A stretch of 64,000 bases of DNA from JAVBME01 sp031552765 (GTDB taxonomy: Bacteria > Bacillota > Negativicutes > Acidaminococcales > JAISLQ01). Below, one piece after another: positions 7,378 through 16,258 of this stretch. The DNA is taken from assembly GCA_031552765.1 (NCBI GenBank), contig JAVBME010000007.1, positions 124,001 through 188,000 of the forward strand, written 5' to 3'. Every line of letters starts with the position of its first letter. The stretch's first letter is position 1. The notes under the pieces were generated by a model. The model did not search any database, was not told the DNA's origin, and saw only the letters and a list, made by a program, of their open reading frames with translations. A program made the position numbers and the translations under genes.

Positions 7378-8916
7378 CTAGTGTTTAAAATGCCTCATCC
7401 CGGTAAATACCATCGCTATACCATGCTTATCCGCCGCCGCGATAGATTCCTCGTCGCGCACCGAGCCGCCTGGCTGGATGATAGCCGTGATGCCGGCCGC
7501 CGCCGCCGCTTCTACCGTATCGCCAAAGGGCAGGAAAGCGTCCGAGGCCATGACCGCTCCTTTAACAAGTTCGCCCGCCTGTTTTATAGCGATGTCCGCC
7601 GCGCCGACGCGATTCATCTGCCCGGCGCCCACGCCTACTGTGCGGCATTCACGCGCCAGTACTATAGCATTGGACTTTACATGCTTGACCACTTTCATGG
7701 CAAACAGCATCTGCTCCCATTCGTCATCTGTCGGCTGGCGTTTGCTTACCGTCTTCATCTCGCCGCGCGCGGCAAAGTCCGTATCCAGTTTCTGCACCAA
7801 CATGCCGCCGGACACTTTTTTCATATCAAGCGCCGCTTCCGCTTTGAGGAGCGGCAATTCTAAAAGGCGCACGTTCTTTTTCGCTTCCAGCGCGACCAAC
7901 GCCTCTTTACTATAGCCGGGTGCTATGACCGCTTCTACAAAGAGCTTGGCCACTTCTTGGGCAGTAGTTTTGTCCACTTCGCGGTTAAGGCCGATAATAC
8001 CGCCAAAAGCGGAAACCGGATCGGAAGCAAGGGCTTTTCCGTAAGCCTCGGCCAGGTCTTTACCGATGCCTGTGCCACATGGGTTGGTATGTTTTATGAT
8101 GACGGCCGCAGGCTGCTCGAATTCCGAGGCTAGGCGGTAGGCCGCTTCGATATCTACGATGTTGTTGAAAGACAGTTCCTTGCCATGCAGTTGTTTTGCC
8201 GCCGCTATCCCGCCCGCCTCGCTCTTGTCACGGTAAAAGGCTGCGCTTTGGTGCGGGTTTTCGCCGTAGCGCAGATCCTGCACTTTTTCGAGAAATATTG
8301 CCGTCTCTTGCGGGTATTCTTCCTCCGGCGCCAAGGTTTTCGCCAGATAGGAGGCGATGGCCGCATCGTATTCGGAGGTGTGGCGGTAAGCTTCTTCCGC
8401 TAACTGTTTGCTCAGCTCAGGCGGCAGTTCACCTTCTTTTTCCAGCGCTTGCATAACCTTGCCATAAGAAGACGGATTGACCAAAACGGCCACGTCCTCA
8501 AAGTTCTTGGCCGCCGCCCGTATCATGGCCGGCCCGCCGATATCGATATTCTCTATGGCTTCTTCTTCCGTAACGCCGGGCTTGGCTATCGTCTCTTTGA
8601 AAGGATAAAGGTTTACGACTACCATATCGATAGGTTTTATGCCCAGTTCCTGCATTTCCTCCTGGTGTTTTTCATTGCCGCGCACGGCCAGTATGCCGCC
8701 GTGCACAAAAGGATGCAGTGTCTTGACCCGTCCGTCCATCACCTCGGGAAAACCCGTCACTTCACTCACATATGTCACAGGGACGCCCGCTTCTTTGATG
8801 GTTTTCATCGTACCGCCGGTAGATATTATCTCGACGCCCTTAGCGCGTAGGAACTTTGCCAGCTCTACGACTCCATCCTTATTTGATACACTTATCAGCG
8901 CGCGTTTTATTTTCAT
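7378..8916 (-). CDS. purH: Bifunctional AICAR formyltransferase/IMP cyclohydrolase
   Basis: 512 residues. It catalyses the last two steps to IMP. The N-terminal MGS-like cyclohydrolase domain starts MKIKRALISVSNKDGVVELA and contains EIISTGGT. The transformylase domain has the catalytic KHTNPCG motif (KHxxPCG) and ends in the conserved GMRHFKH. GGGGAG is 10 bases before the ATG. It is 41 bases downstream of purN in the same operon. Confidence 0.97.
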   Translation of the reverse strand: MKIKRALISVSNKDGVVELAKFLRAKGVEIISTGGTMKTIKEAGVPVTYVSEVTGFPEVMDGRVKTLHPFVHGGILAVRGNEKHQEEMQELGIKPIDMVVVNLYPFKETIAKPGVTEEEAIENIDIGGPAMIRAAAKNFEDVAVLVNPSSYGKVMQALEKEGELPPELSKQLAEEAYRHTSEYDAAIASYLAKTLAPEEEYPQETAIFLEKVQDLRYGENPHQSAAFYRDKSEAGGIAAAKQLHGKELSFNNIVDIEAAYRLASEFEQPAAVIIKHTNPCGTGIGKDLAEAYGKALASDPVSAFGGIIGLNREVDKTTAQEVAKLFVEAVIAPGYSKEALVALEAKKNVRLLELPLLKAEAALDMKKVSGGMLVQKLDTDFAARGEMKTVSKRQPTDDEWEQMLFAMKVVKHVKSNAIVLARECRTVGVGAGQMNRVGAADIAIKQAGELVKGAVMASDAFLPFGDTVEAAAAAGITAIIQPGGSVRDEESIAAADKHGIAMVFTGMRHFKH

Positions 8917-8957
8917 GCCGCAGCCACTCCCCTTGCCGGGCCAGGGCCCGGAATCTT

Positions 8958-9569
8958 TTATTTTTTAATGCGCACCCGCCTGCCCTCTACCGCGAGGCGG
9001 CCTTCCAGCCATAACTTTATCGCCTGTTTATAGATAAGATGTTCTTCTTTGAGTATCTTACCTGCCAGCGATTCTTCCGTATCGTCGTCTGATACATCCA
9101 CCGCTTTTTGCAAAATTATCGGTCCGGTGTCCATGCCTTCGTCGACAAAATGCACTGTGCAGCCTGATACTTTAGCGCCATAGCGTATAGCCTGCCCCTG
9201 GGCGTCAAGCCCGGGAAAGCTGGGCAACAGCGCCGGGTGAATGTTCATCACCCTGAGCGGCCAGGCGCTGACAAATGTTTTGCCTAAAAGGCGCATGTAC
9301 CCTGCCAGTACCACCAGTCCCACGCCGTGCTCTTTAAGCTTAGCGTTGATGGCCGCTTCAAACTCTTCTTTACAGGAAAAATACTTGCGTTCAATAACGC
9401 AAGTAGCAATTCCGGCCGCCTGTGCGCGCTCCAACGCATAAGCGCCGGGGTTGTCGCTGATGACAACTCCTATGACAGCAGGCAGCTCGCCCGCATCTAT
9501 ACTGTCCATGATGGCCGCCAGGTTACTGCCCCGTCCGCTGGCCAATACGCCAAGTACCTGTTTATCCAC
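8958..9569 (-). CDS. purN: Phosphoribosylglycinamide formyltransferase (folate-dependent)
   Basis: 203 residues. It transfers a formyl group from 10-formyl-THF to GAR. VLASGRGSNLAAIMDSI is the N-terminal phosphate loop. The catalytic Asn-His-Asp are seen in MNIHPALLPSFPG and in HFVDEGMDTGPII. The start is a GTG (9567-9569) that lies inside the end of purM; the genes overlap by 8 bases, so translation is coupled. Confidence 0.96.
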   Translation of the reverse strand: MDKQVLGVLASGRGSNLAAIMDSIDAGELPAVIGVVISDNPGAYALERAQAAGIATCVIERKYFSCKEEFEAAINAKLKEHGVGLVVLAGYMRLLGKTFVSAWPLRVMNIHPALLPSFPGLDAQGQAIRYGAKVSGCTVHFVDEGMDTGPIILQKAVDVSDDDTEESLAGKILKEEHLIYKQAIKLWLEGRLAVEGRRVRIKK

Positions 9570-10620
9570 CGAACACGCCGCCTTTTAGTATGGTATTCCC
9601 ATCGCCTTCCACTATCCGGCCTATCCTGTATACCGGCTCGTTCCTGGCCGCCAGGTGGTCGGTTATCGACTTGGCGATACGCTCGGACACGATGATGACC
9701 ATGCCCACGCCCATATTGAAAGTGCGATACATATCATCCCAGGGCACGTTGCCCCATTCCTGCATTTTTAAAAATACCGGCGGCGCCTGCCAAGAAGCCG
9801 TATCTATCTCAGCGGCGCAGCCTTTAGGCAGTACACGCGGTATATTCTCGGTAAAACCGCCGCCCGTGATGTGCACCATGCCTTTGATATGGAATTTGTC
9901 GATAAGCGGCAGGCATACGGCCGGATAGAGCCTGGTCGGCTCGAGCAGCTCTTCGCCCAGCGTGCGGCCAAATTCCGGTATCTGGTCTTTCACACCCATC
10001 TTATTTACGTCAAAGCAGATTTTTCTCACCAGCGAATAACCGTTGGAGTGCAAACCGCTCGACGGCAAACCTAACACAACGTCGCCCGCTTTGATATCGT
10101 CGCCGTTGATGATACTGCTCTTTTCCACTATGCCTACGCAAAAACCGGCTATATCATATTCGCCGTCGGCGTAAAAGCCGGCCATCTCCGCCGTCTCGCC
10201 GCCGACCAGCGCACAGCCCGACTGTTTGCAGGCTTTCGCCACCCCGCTCACGATCTCGGCGATCTGCTCCGGCTGGAGTTTTCCCACTGCCAGGTAATCG
10301 AGAAAAAATAGCGGTTCGGCGCCCTGTACCAGTATATCGTTCACACACATGGCGACCGCGTCCTGGCCGATGGTATCGTGCTTATCCATCATGAAGGCCA
10401 GCTTGAGCTTGGTGCCTACCCCGTCCGTACCGGACACCAGCACAGGTTCTTTATATTTTCCGGCGGACAAGGCAAACATACCGCCAAATCCACCCAAATC
10501 GCCCATGACCTCCGGGCGGTAAGTGGCCCTGACACTGTCTTTCATCAGTTCCACAGCCTTGTTGCCGGCGTCTATGTCCACTCCGGCGTCACGGTAGGTC
10601 AGAGTCTTTTTCTCGTCCAT
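9562..10620 (-). CDS. purM: Phosphoribosylformylglycinamidine cyclo-ligase (AIR synthetase)
   Basis: 352 residues. It closes the imidazole ring of FGAM with ATP. It starts LTYRDAGVDIDAGN, and has the ATP-binding segment SGTDGVGTKLKLA, the VGGETAEM motif and GLPSSGLHSNGYSLVR, all typical of PurM. AGGAGG is 6 bases before the ATG and overlaps the purF stop region. Confidence 0.97.
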   Translation of the reverse strand: MDEKKTLTYRDAGVDIDAGNKAVELMKDSVRATYRPEVMGDLGGFGGMFALSAGKYKEPVLVSGTDGVGTKLKLAFMMDKHDTIGQDAVAMCVNDILVQGAEPLFFLDYLAVGKLQPEQIAEIVSGVAKACKQSGCALVGGETAEMAGFYADGEYDIAGFCVGIVEKSSIINGDDIKAGDVVLGLPSSGLHSNGYSLVRKICFDVNKMGVKDQIPEFGRTLGEELLEPTRLYPAVCLPLIDKFHIKGMVHITGGGFTENIPRVLPKGCAAEIDTASWQAPPVFLKMQEWGNVPWDDMYRTFNMGVGMVIIVSERIAKSITDHLAARNEPVYRIGRIVEGDGNTILKGGVFGG

Positions 10621-10629
10621 GTCTTCCTC

Positions 10630-12069
10630 CTAGCAGCTTTTTGAAAAAATAAAGTTGTCGTTTTCCGGCAGCACATCCGGTTTTACCGGATACTCCGCGT
10701 TAAAGCAGGCATAGCACATATCGGACGCTTCGACCTTGCCCAGGGCCTTTTGCAGGCCTTCCAGCGAAATAAAGCGCAAAGAGTCCGCCCCGATGATCCT
10801 TCTTATCTCCTCCACCGTATGGGTGGCGGCAATAAGTTCCTTCCTGACCGCCGTGTCTATGCCGTAATAACAAGGATGCGGTATTGGCGGCGAAGACACC
10901 AGCATATGCACCTCACGCGCGCCGGCTTCCCGGAGCAACTTTACTATCTTGCCGCTGGTCGTGCCGCGTACGATGGAGTCGTCTATCATGACGACAGATT
11001 TTCCTTCCACCAGCGCGCGTACCGGATTGAGTTTCATGCTGACGCCGATATCGCGCTTTTCCTGCGTAGGCTGGATAAAAGTACGGCCTACGTAGCGATT
11101 CTTATTCAGCCCTTCCATAAACGGAACGCCCGACTCCAGGCCAAACCCGATAGCCGCAGGCGTACCGGAATCCGGTACGGAAATGACGATATCCGCCTTG
11201 CCGATAAGATCCTGGTTTTCCCGCGCCAGCTGGCGGCCCATGGCCACTCGCGCGCCGTAGACGCTCTCGCCGTCTATGATGCTGTCCACACGGGCAAAAT
11301 ATATATACTCGAAAATGCAATGCGCCCGGTTGTGCGCATCCTCCTTATAGAAAAAGCTCTTAAAATTTTCCCCCGCTTTGCCAAATACTACCACTTCGCC
11401 CGGCGCAACGTCGCGCACAAACTTGGCGCCTACCGCGTCGAGCGCGCAGGACTCGGAAGCGGCCACCCAGCCGCCGCCAGGTAGTTTACCTATACACAAG
11501 GGGTGAAACCCATATTCGTCACGCACCGCAATAAGTTTGTCGTCGGTCATGATGACCAGGCAGAACGCGCCTTCTATCTCCAGCATACTGCTGGCCACTT
11601 TTTCCTCGATAGTAGGCTTGTCCGAACGGGCGATGAGGTTTACTATCGCCTCACTGTCCATAGCGGTATGAAAAATGGCGCCTTTTTCAGCCAGTTTTTG
11701 CCTTATGGTGCAGGCATTAGTTAGATTGCCGTTATGCGCCAGCGCCAGATTGCCGCCGGAAAATACTACCTGCAAAGGCTGTGTGTTTATCGGCACGCTG
11801 GCTCCGGTAGTAGAATATCGTACATGCCCTATAGCCCTTTTGGCCGGCATATCCGGCACCCCGTCCTTAAAAACATCTGTCACCAGTCCCATGCCGCGCT
11901 GCGAATCCATATCCCGTCCGTCGCCCACCGTTATACCGGCGCTCTCCTGGCCGCGGTGCTGCAAAGCGAACAAGCCCAGGTAAGTACAGTAACTTACGGG
12001 CTCGCTGTCGCTCACAATACCGAAAATGCCGCATTCTTCTTTCGGTTTGTCCATTAAAATATCGTCCAC
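10630..12069 (-). CDS. purF: Amidophosphoribosyltransferase
   Basis: 479 residues. It makes phosphoribosylamine from PRPP and glutamine, the committed step. The Ntn-hydrolase cysteine is Cys13 (EECGIFGI) after a 12-residue propeptide; the Bacillus enzyme has 11, so this is the processed, Bacillus-like type, which carries a 4Fe-4S cluster. CYACFNAEYP near the C-terminus and CIFEYIYFARVD hold candidate cluster cysteines. The PRPP loop is VMIDDSIVRGTTS. The start is GTG 12069 with GGGGG 8 bases before it. Confidence 0.96.
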   Translation of the reverse strand: MDDILMDKPKEECGIFGIVSDSEPVSYCTYLGLFALQHRGQESAGITVGDGRDMDSQRGMGLVTDVFKDGVPDMPAKRAIGHVRYSTTGASVPINTQPLQVVFSGGNLALAHNGNLTNACTIRQKLAEKGAIFHTAMDSEAIVNLIARSDKPTIEEKVASSMLEIEGAFCLVIMTDDKLIAVRDEYGFHPLCIGKLPGGGWVAASESCALDAVGAKFVRDVAPGEVVVFGKAGENFKSFFYKEDAHNRAHCIFEYIYFARVDSIIDGESVYGARVAMGRQLARENQDLIGKADIVISVPDSGTPAAIGFGLESGVPFMEGLNKNRYVGRTFIQPTQEKRDIGVSMKLNPVRALVEGKSVVMIDDSIVRGTTSGKIVKLLREAGAREVHMLVSSPPIPHPCYYGIDTAVRKELIAATHTVEEIRRIIGADSLRFISLEGLQKALGKVEASDMCYACFNAEYPVKPDVLPENDNFIFSKSC

Positions 12070-12156
12070 TTTTATCCCCCGTTTTTTATTATAAAAAGCG
12101 CTATATGAGCAAAAGCCCTACTCATTTAAAGTTCAGCTTAAATTAACGCGATTAGA

Positions 12157-12876
12157 TCAGGAAGCGTTTGCTATCTTTTCGCCGGTCAGGCGCAGCAGCA
12201 CTTCTTTATAAGCTTCCTCGACATTCCCAAGATCCCGCCGGAAACGGTCTTTGTCGAGCTTAGAATCTGTCTTTGCATCCCAAAGGCGGCAGGTATCCGG
12301 CGTTATCTCGTCCGCCAGTATAACCTCGTCGCCATAAACGCCAAACTCCAGCTTGAAATCTATCAGCTTGATATTACGGCTAGCCAGGTACTCGACAAGT
12401 ATGCGGTTTATGGCTATAGCCATGCTCTCCATCTCGAATATCTCGCTGTCTGTCCCTAGACCCAACGCTTTTATATGAGTATAGTTTATCATAGGATCGT
12501 TGAGTTCGTCATTCTTATAATACATCTCCATGACCGTCTGGGCAAGTTTTTCCCCTTCAGCCAGCCCTAGGCGTTTGGCCATGCCGCCGGCCACGATGTT
12601 GCGGACCACCACTTCCACCGGTATTATCCGCACTTTCTTACACAGCAGTTCACGGTCGCTCAGCCGTTTTATAAGGTGTGTCTTGATGCCGTTTTTTTCT
12701 AAAAGCTTGAAAAAAAATTCCGTCAGGCGGTTGTTTATGACCCCCTTGTTGGCTATAGTACCTTTTTTCAAACCGTTAAATGCAGTCGCGTCGTCTTTGT
12801 AATAGATTACCACCTCGTCAGCCTTGTCCGTCGAAAATATTTTTTTGGCCTTACCCTCATAAATCATCTCGCTCAT
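12157..12876 (-). CDS. purC: SAICAR synthetase
   Basis: 239 residues, normal length. It joins aspartate to CAIR. EGKAKKIF near the N-terminus, the central VEVVVRNIVAGG and the C-terminal LIDFKLEFG and DEITPDTCRLWD are family signatures. AGGAGG lies 8 bases before the ATG. An 87-base gap to purF contains a TATAAT and a short GAG...CTC hairpin, so an extra internal promoter for purF is possible. Confidence 0.97.
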   Translation of the reverse strand: MSEMIYEGKAKKIFSTDKADEVVIYYKDDATAFNGLKKGTIANKGVINNRLTEFFFKLLEKNGIKTHLIKRLSDRELLCKKVRIIPVEVVVRNIVAGGMAKRLGLAEGEKLAQTVMEMYYKNDELNDPMINYTHIKALGLGTDSEIFEMESMAIAINRILVEYLASRNIKLIDFKLEFGVYGDEVILADEITPDTCRLWDAKTDSKLDKDRFRRDLGNVEEAYKEVLLRLTGEKIANAS

Positions 12877-12896
12877 AGTATTATCCTCCTGTAAAT

Positions 12897-13403
12897 CTAT
12901 TTGGAGTCTTCCTTTTGTTTCCTGGTTGCCGCAAGTTTTTGCGCTTTTTTATCCACTTCTTTTTTCATGTCTTCGCGCTGGCCTGCCAAAGCCTCCACCA
13001 GTTCCGGATGGCCCGCGGCCAAAATCTCGACCGCGAACAGGGCGGCATTTTTAGCGCCGTTCACCGCCATACAGGCCACCGGTATGCCGGCCGGCATTTG
13101 TACTATACTGAGAAGCGCGTCCATACCGTTTAAAGAAGTAGCGTTTATCGGCACGCCGATGACCGGCAAAGTAGTATAAGCTGCTATGACGCCCGGCAAA
13201 TGAGCCGCCGCGCCCGCCGCCGCAATGATGGCCTCCACGCCGCGCCCGCGCGCGCCCTTGGCAAAATCATGCACGATGTCCGGCGTACGGTGGGCCGACG
13301 CCACAACCACCTCCACTTCGATGCCGAAAGACTTCAGCGTCTCCTCCGCCACTTCCAGCAAAGGCCAATCAGAATCACTGCCCATAATAATCGCGACTTT
13401 CAT
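12897..13403 (-). CDS. purE: N5-carboxyaminoimidazole ribonucleotide mutase (PurE class I)
   Basis: 168 residues with a lysine-rich, probably disordered tail. GSDSDWP and the catalytic ASAHRTP (His38) identify the class I mutase, which needs PurK; no purK lies in the window. A TTG at 13409 in the same frame is only 3 bases from the GGAG ribosome site, whereas ATG 13403 has 9 bases, so the ATG is chosen. It is the first gene of the operon. Confidence 0.95.
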   Translation of the reverse strand: MKVAIIMGSDSDWPLLEVAEETLKSFGIEVEVVVASAHRTPDIVHDFAKGARGRGVEAIIAAAGAAAHLPGVIAAYTTLPVIGVPINATSLNGMDALLSIVQMPAGIPVACMAVNGAKNAALFAVEILAAGHPELVEALAGQREDMKKEVDKKAQKLAATRKQKEDSK

Positions 13404-13443
13404 TGCCAAACTCTCCTTTTGTACAGTTTTGTCAGCATAAATA

Positions 13444-13473
13444 ATTTTAGCAATCCATTTTGAATAGTGTCAA
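13444..13473 (-). promoter_or_regulatory. Promoter of the purECFMNHD operon
   Basis: On the minus strand TTGACA (13468-13473), 18 bases, then TGCTAAAAT (an extended -10; hexamer 13444-13449). The leader to purE is about 35 bases, too short for a purine riboswitch. Confidence 0.75.
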
Positions 13474-13475
13474 TA

Positions 13476-13521
13476 AAAAGCCGAACGATTATTTTATGTA
13501 AACATTAATCGTTCGGCTTTT
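13476..13521 (-). terminator. Terminator of the hybrid kinase gene; arms carry PurBox-like cores
   Basis: A 16-bp perfect stem (13476-13491 with 13506-13521), followed on the minus strand by a T-run, 23 bases past the kinase stop. The arms contain CCGAAC and GTTCGG, the core of the Bacillus PurR box, inverted, with 24 bases between them, and the structure ends just 2 bases upstream of the pur -35. It may be both terminator and operator; the operator role is inference. Confidence 0.8.
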
Positions 13522-13544
13522 CCATTTGCTTGAAACTTTTTCTA

Positions 13545-15734
13545 TCAGTCATTGCTCATTTTTTCATAGGTCTTAACCAGGTCGGACATATACATTACAG
13601 CATATTCATAACTTCTCCTGTTTAAACATTCCAGTACATTGTCCGCATAAGAAGCTACCGCAGGCATTTTCGCCCGCTGCGCTACCTCGCGCATTTGGGA
13701 CGCCAATTCTTTTGCCTGGTTGTATTCGCCGTTTTTCATAGCAGACACCAAGCGTTCATACACGCCGCCAGCACCTTTGGGCAAAGCCGTTTTGGCCGCC
13801 GCGTTTTTATCGGCCAGTACCGCAAGCATAGTATTTATCATGTCCTGCATATCTATAGGCTTGCCGATATGCCCATTCATCCCGGCCGCCAGGCAACGCT
13901 CGACATCTTCTTTAAAAACATTGGCGCTCATGGCCACGATGGGTATCTCCCGGCATTCCGGCCCCAGGGCCCGTATCTGCCTGGTCGCCTCAAAGCCGTC
14001 CATCACCGGCATCTGTACATCCATAAGTACTATATCATATTGGCAAAGCGCAACTTTCTGCACGGCTTCGCGCCCGTCGCCCGCCTCGTCAAGGTCAAGG
14101 CCGGTATCTTCCAAAAGAGCCGCCGCCACCATGCGATTGAGCTCTACGTCATCTACGATAAGCGCCTTCTTGCCGGAAAAAATGCCCTCTATATCCAGCA
14201 TAGCCGTTTCTTCCGGCTCTTCCTGCGTGTCTGCGCCAACAGTAAAATCCAGAGCAAAGGAAAAGACTGTGCCTTCCCCATAGCGCGACGACACTTTTAT
14301 ATCAGAACCCATCAGGTTTATGATGCGCTTACTTATGACAAGCCCGAGGCCCGTACCGCCAAACTGGGAGGATATCGAGCCGTCAGCCTGCACGAACGGC
14401 TGAAATATTTTCTCCACCTGCTCGTCCGTCATGCCTATGCCGCTGTCCTCTACACTAAATACCAATCTGGCCTTCTCTTCTTTTACCTCCACAGCGCCGA
14501 CGCGCAAGTTTACCCAGCCTTTTTCCGGCGTAAATTTTACCGCATTGGACAGGAAATTCAAAAGCACCTGGGACAGGCGCATGGAATCGCCCAACAGTTT
14601 TCCGGGTACGGCGCTGTCTATGAATACGTTAAAAGTGATTTCTTTTTCCCGCGCCTTGGGTTCTATCAGAGAGCAAATCTTTTTCACAGCATCAGCCAAG
14701 GAAAAATGTTCTATGGACAGCTCCAGCTTGCCTTCTTCAATTTTGGACAAGTCTAGGATATCGTTTATCAGTCCGAGCAAGTGAGTGGACGATACCTCTA
14801 TGGTATGTACGGCTTCAGTCATCTTCTCCACCGCGCCCGGGCGGTTGGCTACCTGCGCCATGCCGATGATGGCGTTCAACGGCGTGCGCATCTCATGGCT
14901 CATACGCGACAAAAACTCGCTCTTGCTGCGGTTGGCCGCCTCGGCGTTTATCTTGGCCTCTAAAAGATGGTTTTCCAGTTCTTTTTGTATACTGATATCG
15001 ACCATAGTATCCACTAAATACTCCTGGCCGTCTATGTTTATCCAAGTGCCGGTTTTTATGATAGGCAGAGATGTACCATCTTTGCGCTGCAAAAAACGTT
15101 CGGCTACGATAGTGTCTTTGTCCCGTTCATTTTCGTGCGGGCAAATGGAAGGGTCGCGGTGGCATAAGATATCATAGCAATTGCGGCCGACTATCTCCTC
15201 TTCCGTCATCTGCAAAAGTTCTTCCAGAGAGCGGTTTACCATTTTGATGCTCTTGGTCTCCATATTTATAAGCACTACGCCGACCTTTGCCGCATTCAGC
15301 AACTTGCGAAACAGCTCATCTTGTTTTCTTACCAATTCGGTCATTTTTGTTATCTCACTGATATCCTTCATAACTGCGGCCGTGCCGTACATGGTACCGT
15401 CTTCCCCGTGCACAGGGAAAACCGTCTGTGCTACATTCAGCGCACGGCCATCCTTATGGCGCAAATAACTCATGCCCGACCAGAAGCCCTTGGCAAATAC
15501 TGCCGGCTGTACGACCTCCAGGGCAAATTTTTCAAAATCGCAGGCATGGACATCCGCTATAGTACTAAACTCCGGCCGCTCATCACGCCCGTATCCCATC
15601 ATTTCATAGGCGGCGTCGTTAAGGTAGATCAGACGCCCCTCTGCGTCCGCTATACCGATAAAATCCCGGAAACTGTCCGTGATCGAAGCCTTCACCCGCA
15701 TCAAATACTCTTCACTTAATGCATCTTTTTTCAT
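13545..15734 (-). CDS. PAS-PAS hybrid sensor histidine kinase with receiver domain
   Basis: 729 residues, no membrane segment seen, so probably cytoplasmic. Two PAS domains (about 15-130 and 145-265; the second has a Cys/His-rich insert CHRDPSICPHE) precede HisKA with phospho-acceptor His280 in SHEMRTPLN. The ATPase domain has NFLSNAVKF, DSGIGM and GGTGLGL. The receiver domain has Asp572 in LMDVQMP and ends with a conserved GKPID. A helical tail of about 110 residues follows and may be a degenerate Hpt. No partner regulator is adjacent; it stands as a single gene ended by its own terminator. Confidence 0.9.
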   Translation of the reverse strand: MKKDALSEEYLMRVKASITDSFRDFIGIADAEGRLIYLNDAAYEMMGYGRDERPEFSTIADVHACDFEKFALEVVQPAVFAKGFWSGMSYLRHKDGRALNVAQTVFPVHGEDGTMYGTAAVMKDISEITKMTELVRKQDELFRKLLNAAKVGVVLINMETKSIKMVNRSLEELLQMTEEEIVGRNCYDILCHRDPSICPHENERDKDTIVAERFLQRKDGTSLPIIKTGTWINIDGQEYLVDTMVDISIQKELENHLLEAKINAEAANRSKSEFLSRMSHEMRTPLNAIIGMAQVANRPGAVEKMTEAVHTIEVSSTHLLGLINDILDLSKIEEGKLELSIEHFSLADAVKKICSLIEPKAREKEITFNVFIDSAVPGKLLGDSMRLSQVLLNFLSNAVKFTPEKGWVNLRVGAVEVKEEKARLVFSVEDSGIGMTDEQVEKIFQPFVQADGSISSQFGGTGLGLVISKRIINLMGSDIKVSSRYGEGTVFSFALDFTVGADTQEEPEETAMLDIEGIFSGKKALIVDDVELNRMVAAALLEDTGLDLDEAGDGREAVQKVALCQYDIVLMDVQMPVMDGFEATRQIRALGPECREIPIVAMSANVFKEDVERCLAAGMNGHIGKPIDMQDMINTMLAVLADKNAAAKTALPKGAGGVYERLVSAMKNGEYNQAKELASQMREVAQRAKMPAVASYADNVLECLNRRSYEYAVMYMSDLVKTYEKMSND

Positions 15735-15918
15735 TTTAACGCCTGCTTTCCATGCCTGACAATCCTGGCTAAACCAGCCACATTTCGTTACTGCCGCCCA
15801 ATAAACGCCTTTGATTTTAATTTTAGCATATCACTATTATCTAGTCAAAAAACAATGAATATTGACAAATTTCTTTTTTTAACCAGTTTTTTTAGCAAAA
15901 ATAAAAACCCCGGAAAGG
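15735..15918. other. AT-rich gap upstream of the hybrid kinase
   Basis: The leader of the kinase gene followed by T/A-rich sequence. No open frame with coding character and no clear promoter beyond AT-rich hexamers. The next part of the gap holds the IS-like element and the ATPase fragment. Confidence 0.4.
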
Positions 15919-15982
15919 TGAACTGCACCCCTTAAGTTAGACAGTATGGTATACTGAAAACTAATTTAAGGGGTGCAGTTCA
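15919..15982. mobile_element. 64-bp IS-like mini-element (IS3/IS150-type ends)
   Basis: Starts TGAACTGCACCCCTTAA and ends with its exact reverse complement (15966-15982); allowing one wobble the arms are 22 bp. TG...CA termini and the TGAACTGCACCCC...GTTAGAC wording resemble ends of IS150-group IS3 elements. The 30-bp centre holds a second palindrome, CAGTAT-GGT-ATACTG, and no transposase. It interrupts the ATPase fragment at 15983. No clear 3-bp target duplication is seen (AGG versus GAC). Confidence 0.6.
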
Positions 15983-16073
15983 GACGCGCTCCTCTGATAA
16001 TCAAAGGCTTTCTATTTTTACGTCGCTTCCAACTATGCAGTTCTTCCATTGCAGCACGATACAAGGCCCTCAC
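15983..16073 (-). pseudogene. N-terminal fragment of an AAA_14/DUF4143-type ATPase cut by the mini-element
   Basis: From GTG 16073 (or ATG 16049) the minus strand reads MEELHSWKRRKNRKPLIIRG then AR. That is the start of the DUF4143-family AAA ATPase, which continues QVGKT (Walker A) in intact proteins. Here the frame is broken after one base of the next codon, exactly where the 64-bp element begins. The rest of the gene (about 370 residues) is not found on the other side. Confidence 0.65.
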
Positions 16074-16169
16074 CTCACAATGTAATTATGTTATAAATAT
16101 ATATTATCCCAACATAAACTACAACGACTTTTCGTGACAATTGATCATTTTTGCATGCTTACTTTTGCA

Positions 16170-16213
16170 AAAACAAAACAGAAGCCAGATATTCCCGGCT
16201 TCTGTTTTGTTTT
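16170..16213 (-). terminator. Rho-independent terminator of guaA
   Basis: A 17-bp perfect stem (16170-16186 with 16197-16213) 45 bases past the guaA stop; T-rich on both strands. Confidence 0.9.
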
Positions 16214-16258
16214 ATCTTAAGTTTACCGCTCGCAACAATGCCTTAAGCGTTTGTGCGC

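Noticed and set aside
13404..13475. Possible purine riboswitch before purE
   Set aside because: The leader is about 35 bases and has no aptamer-like three-way junction.
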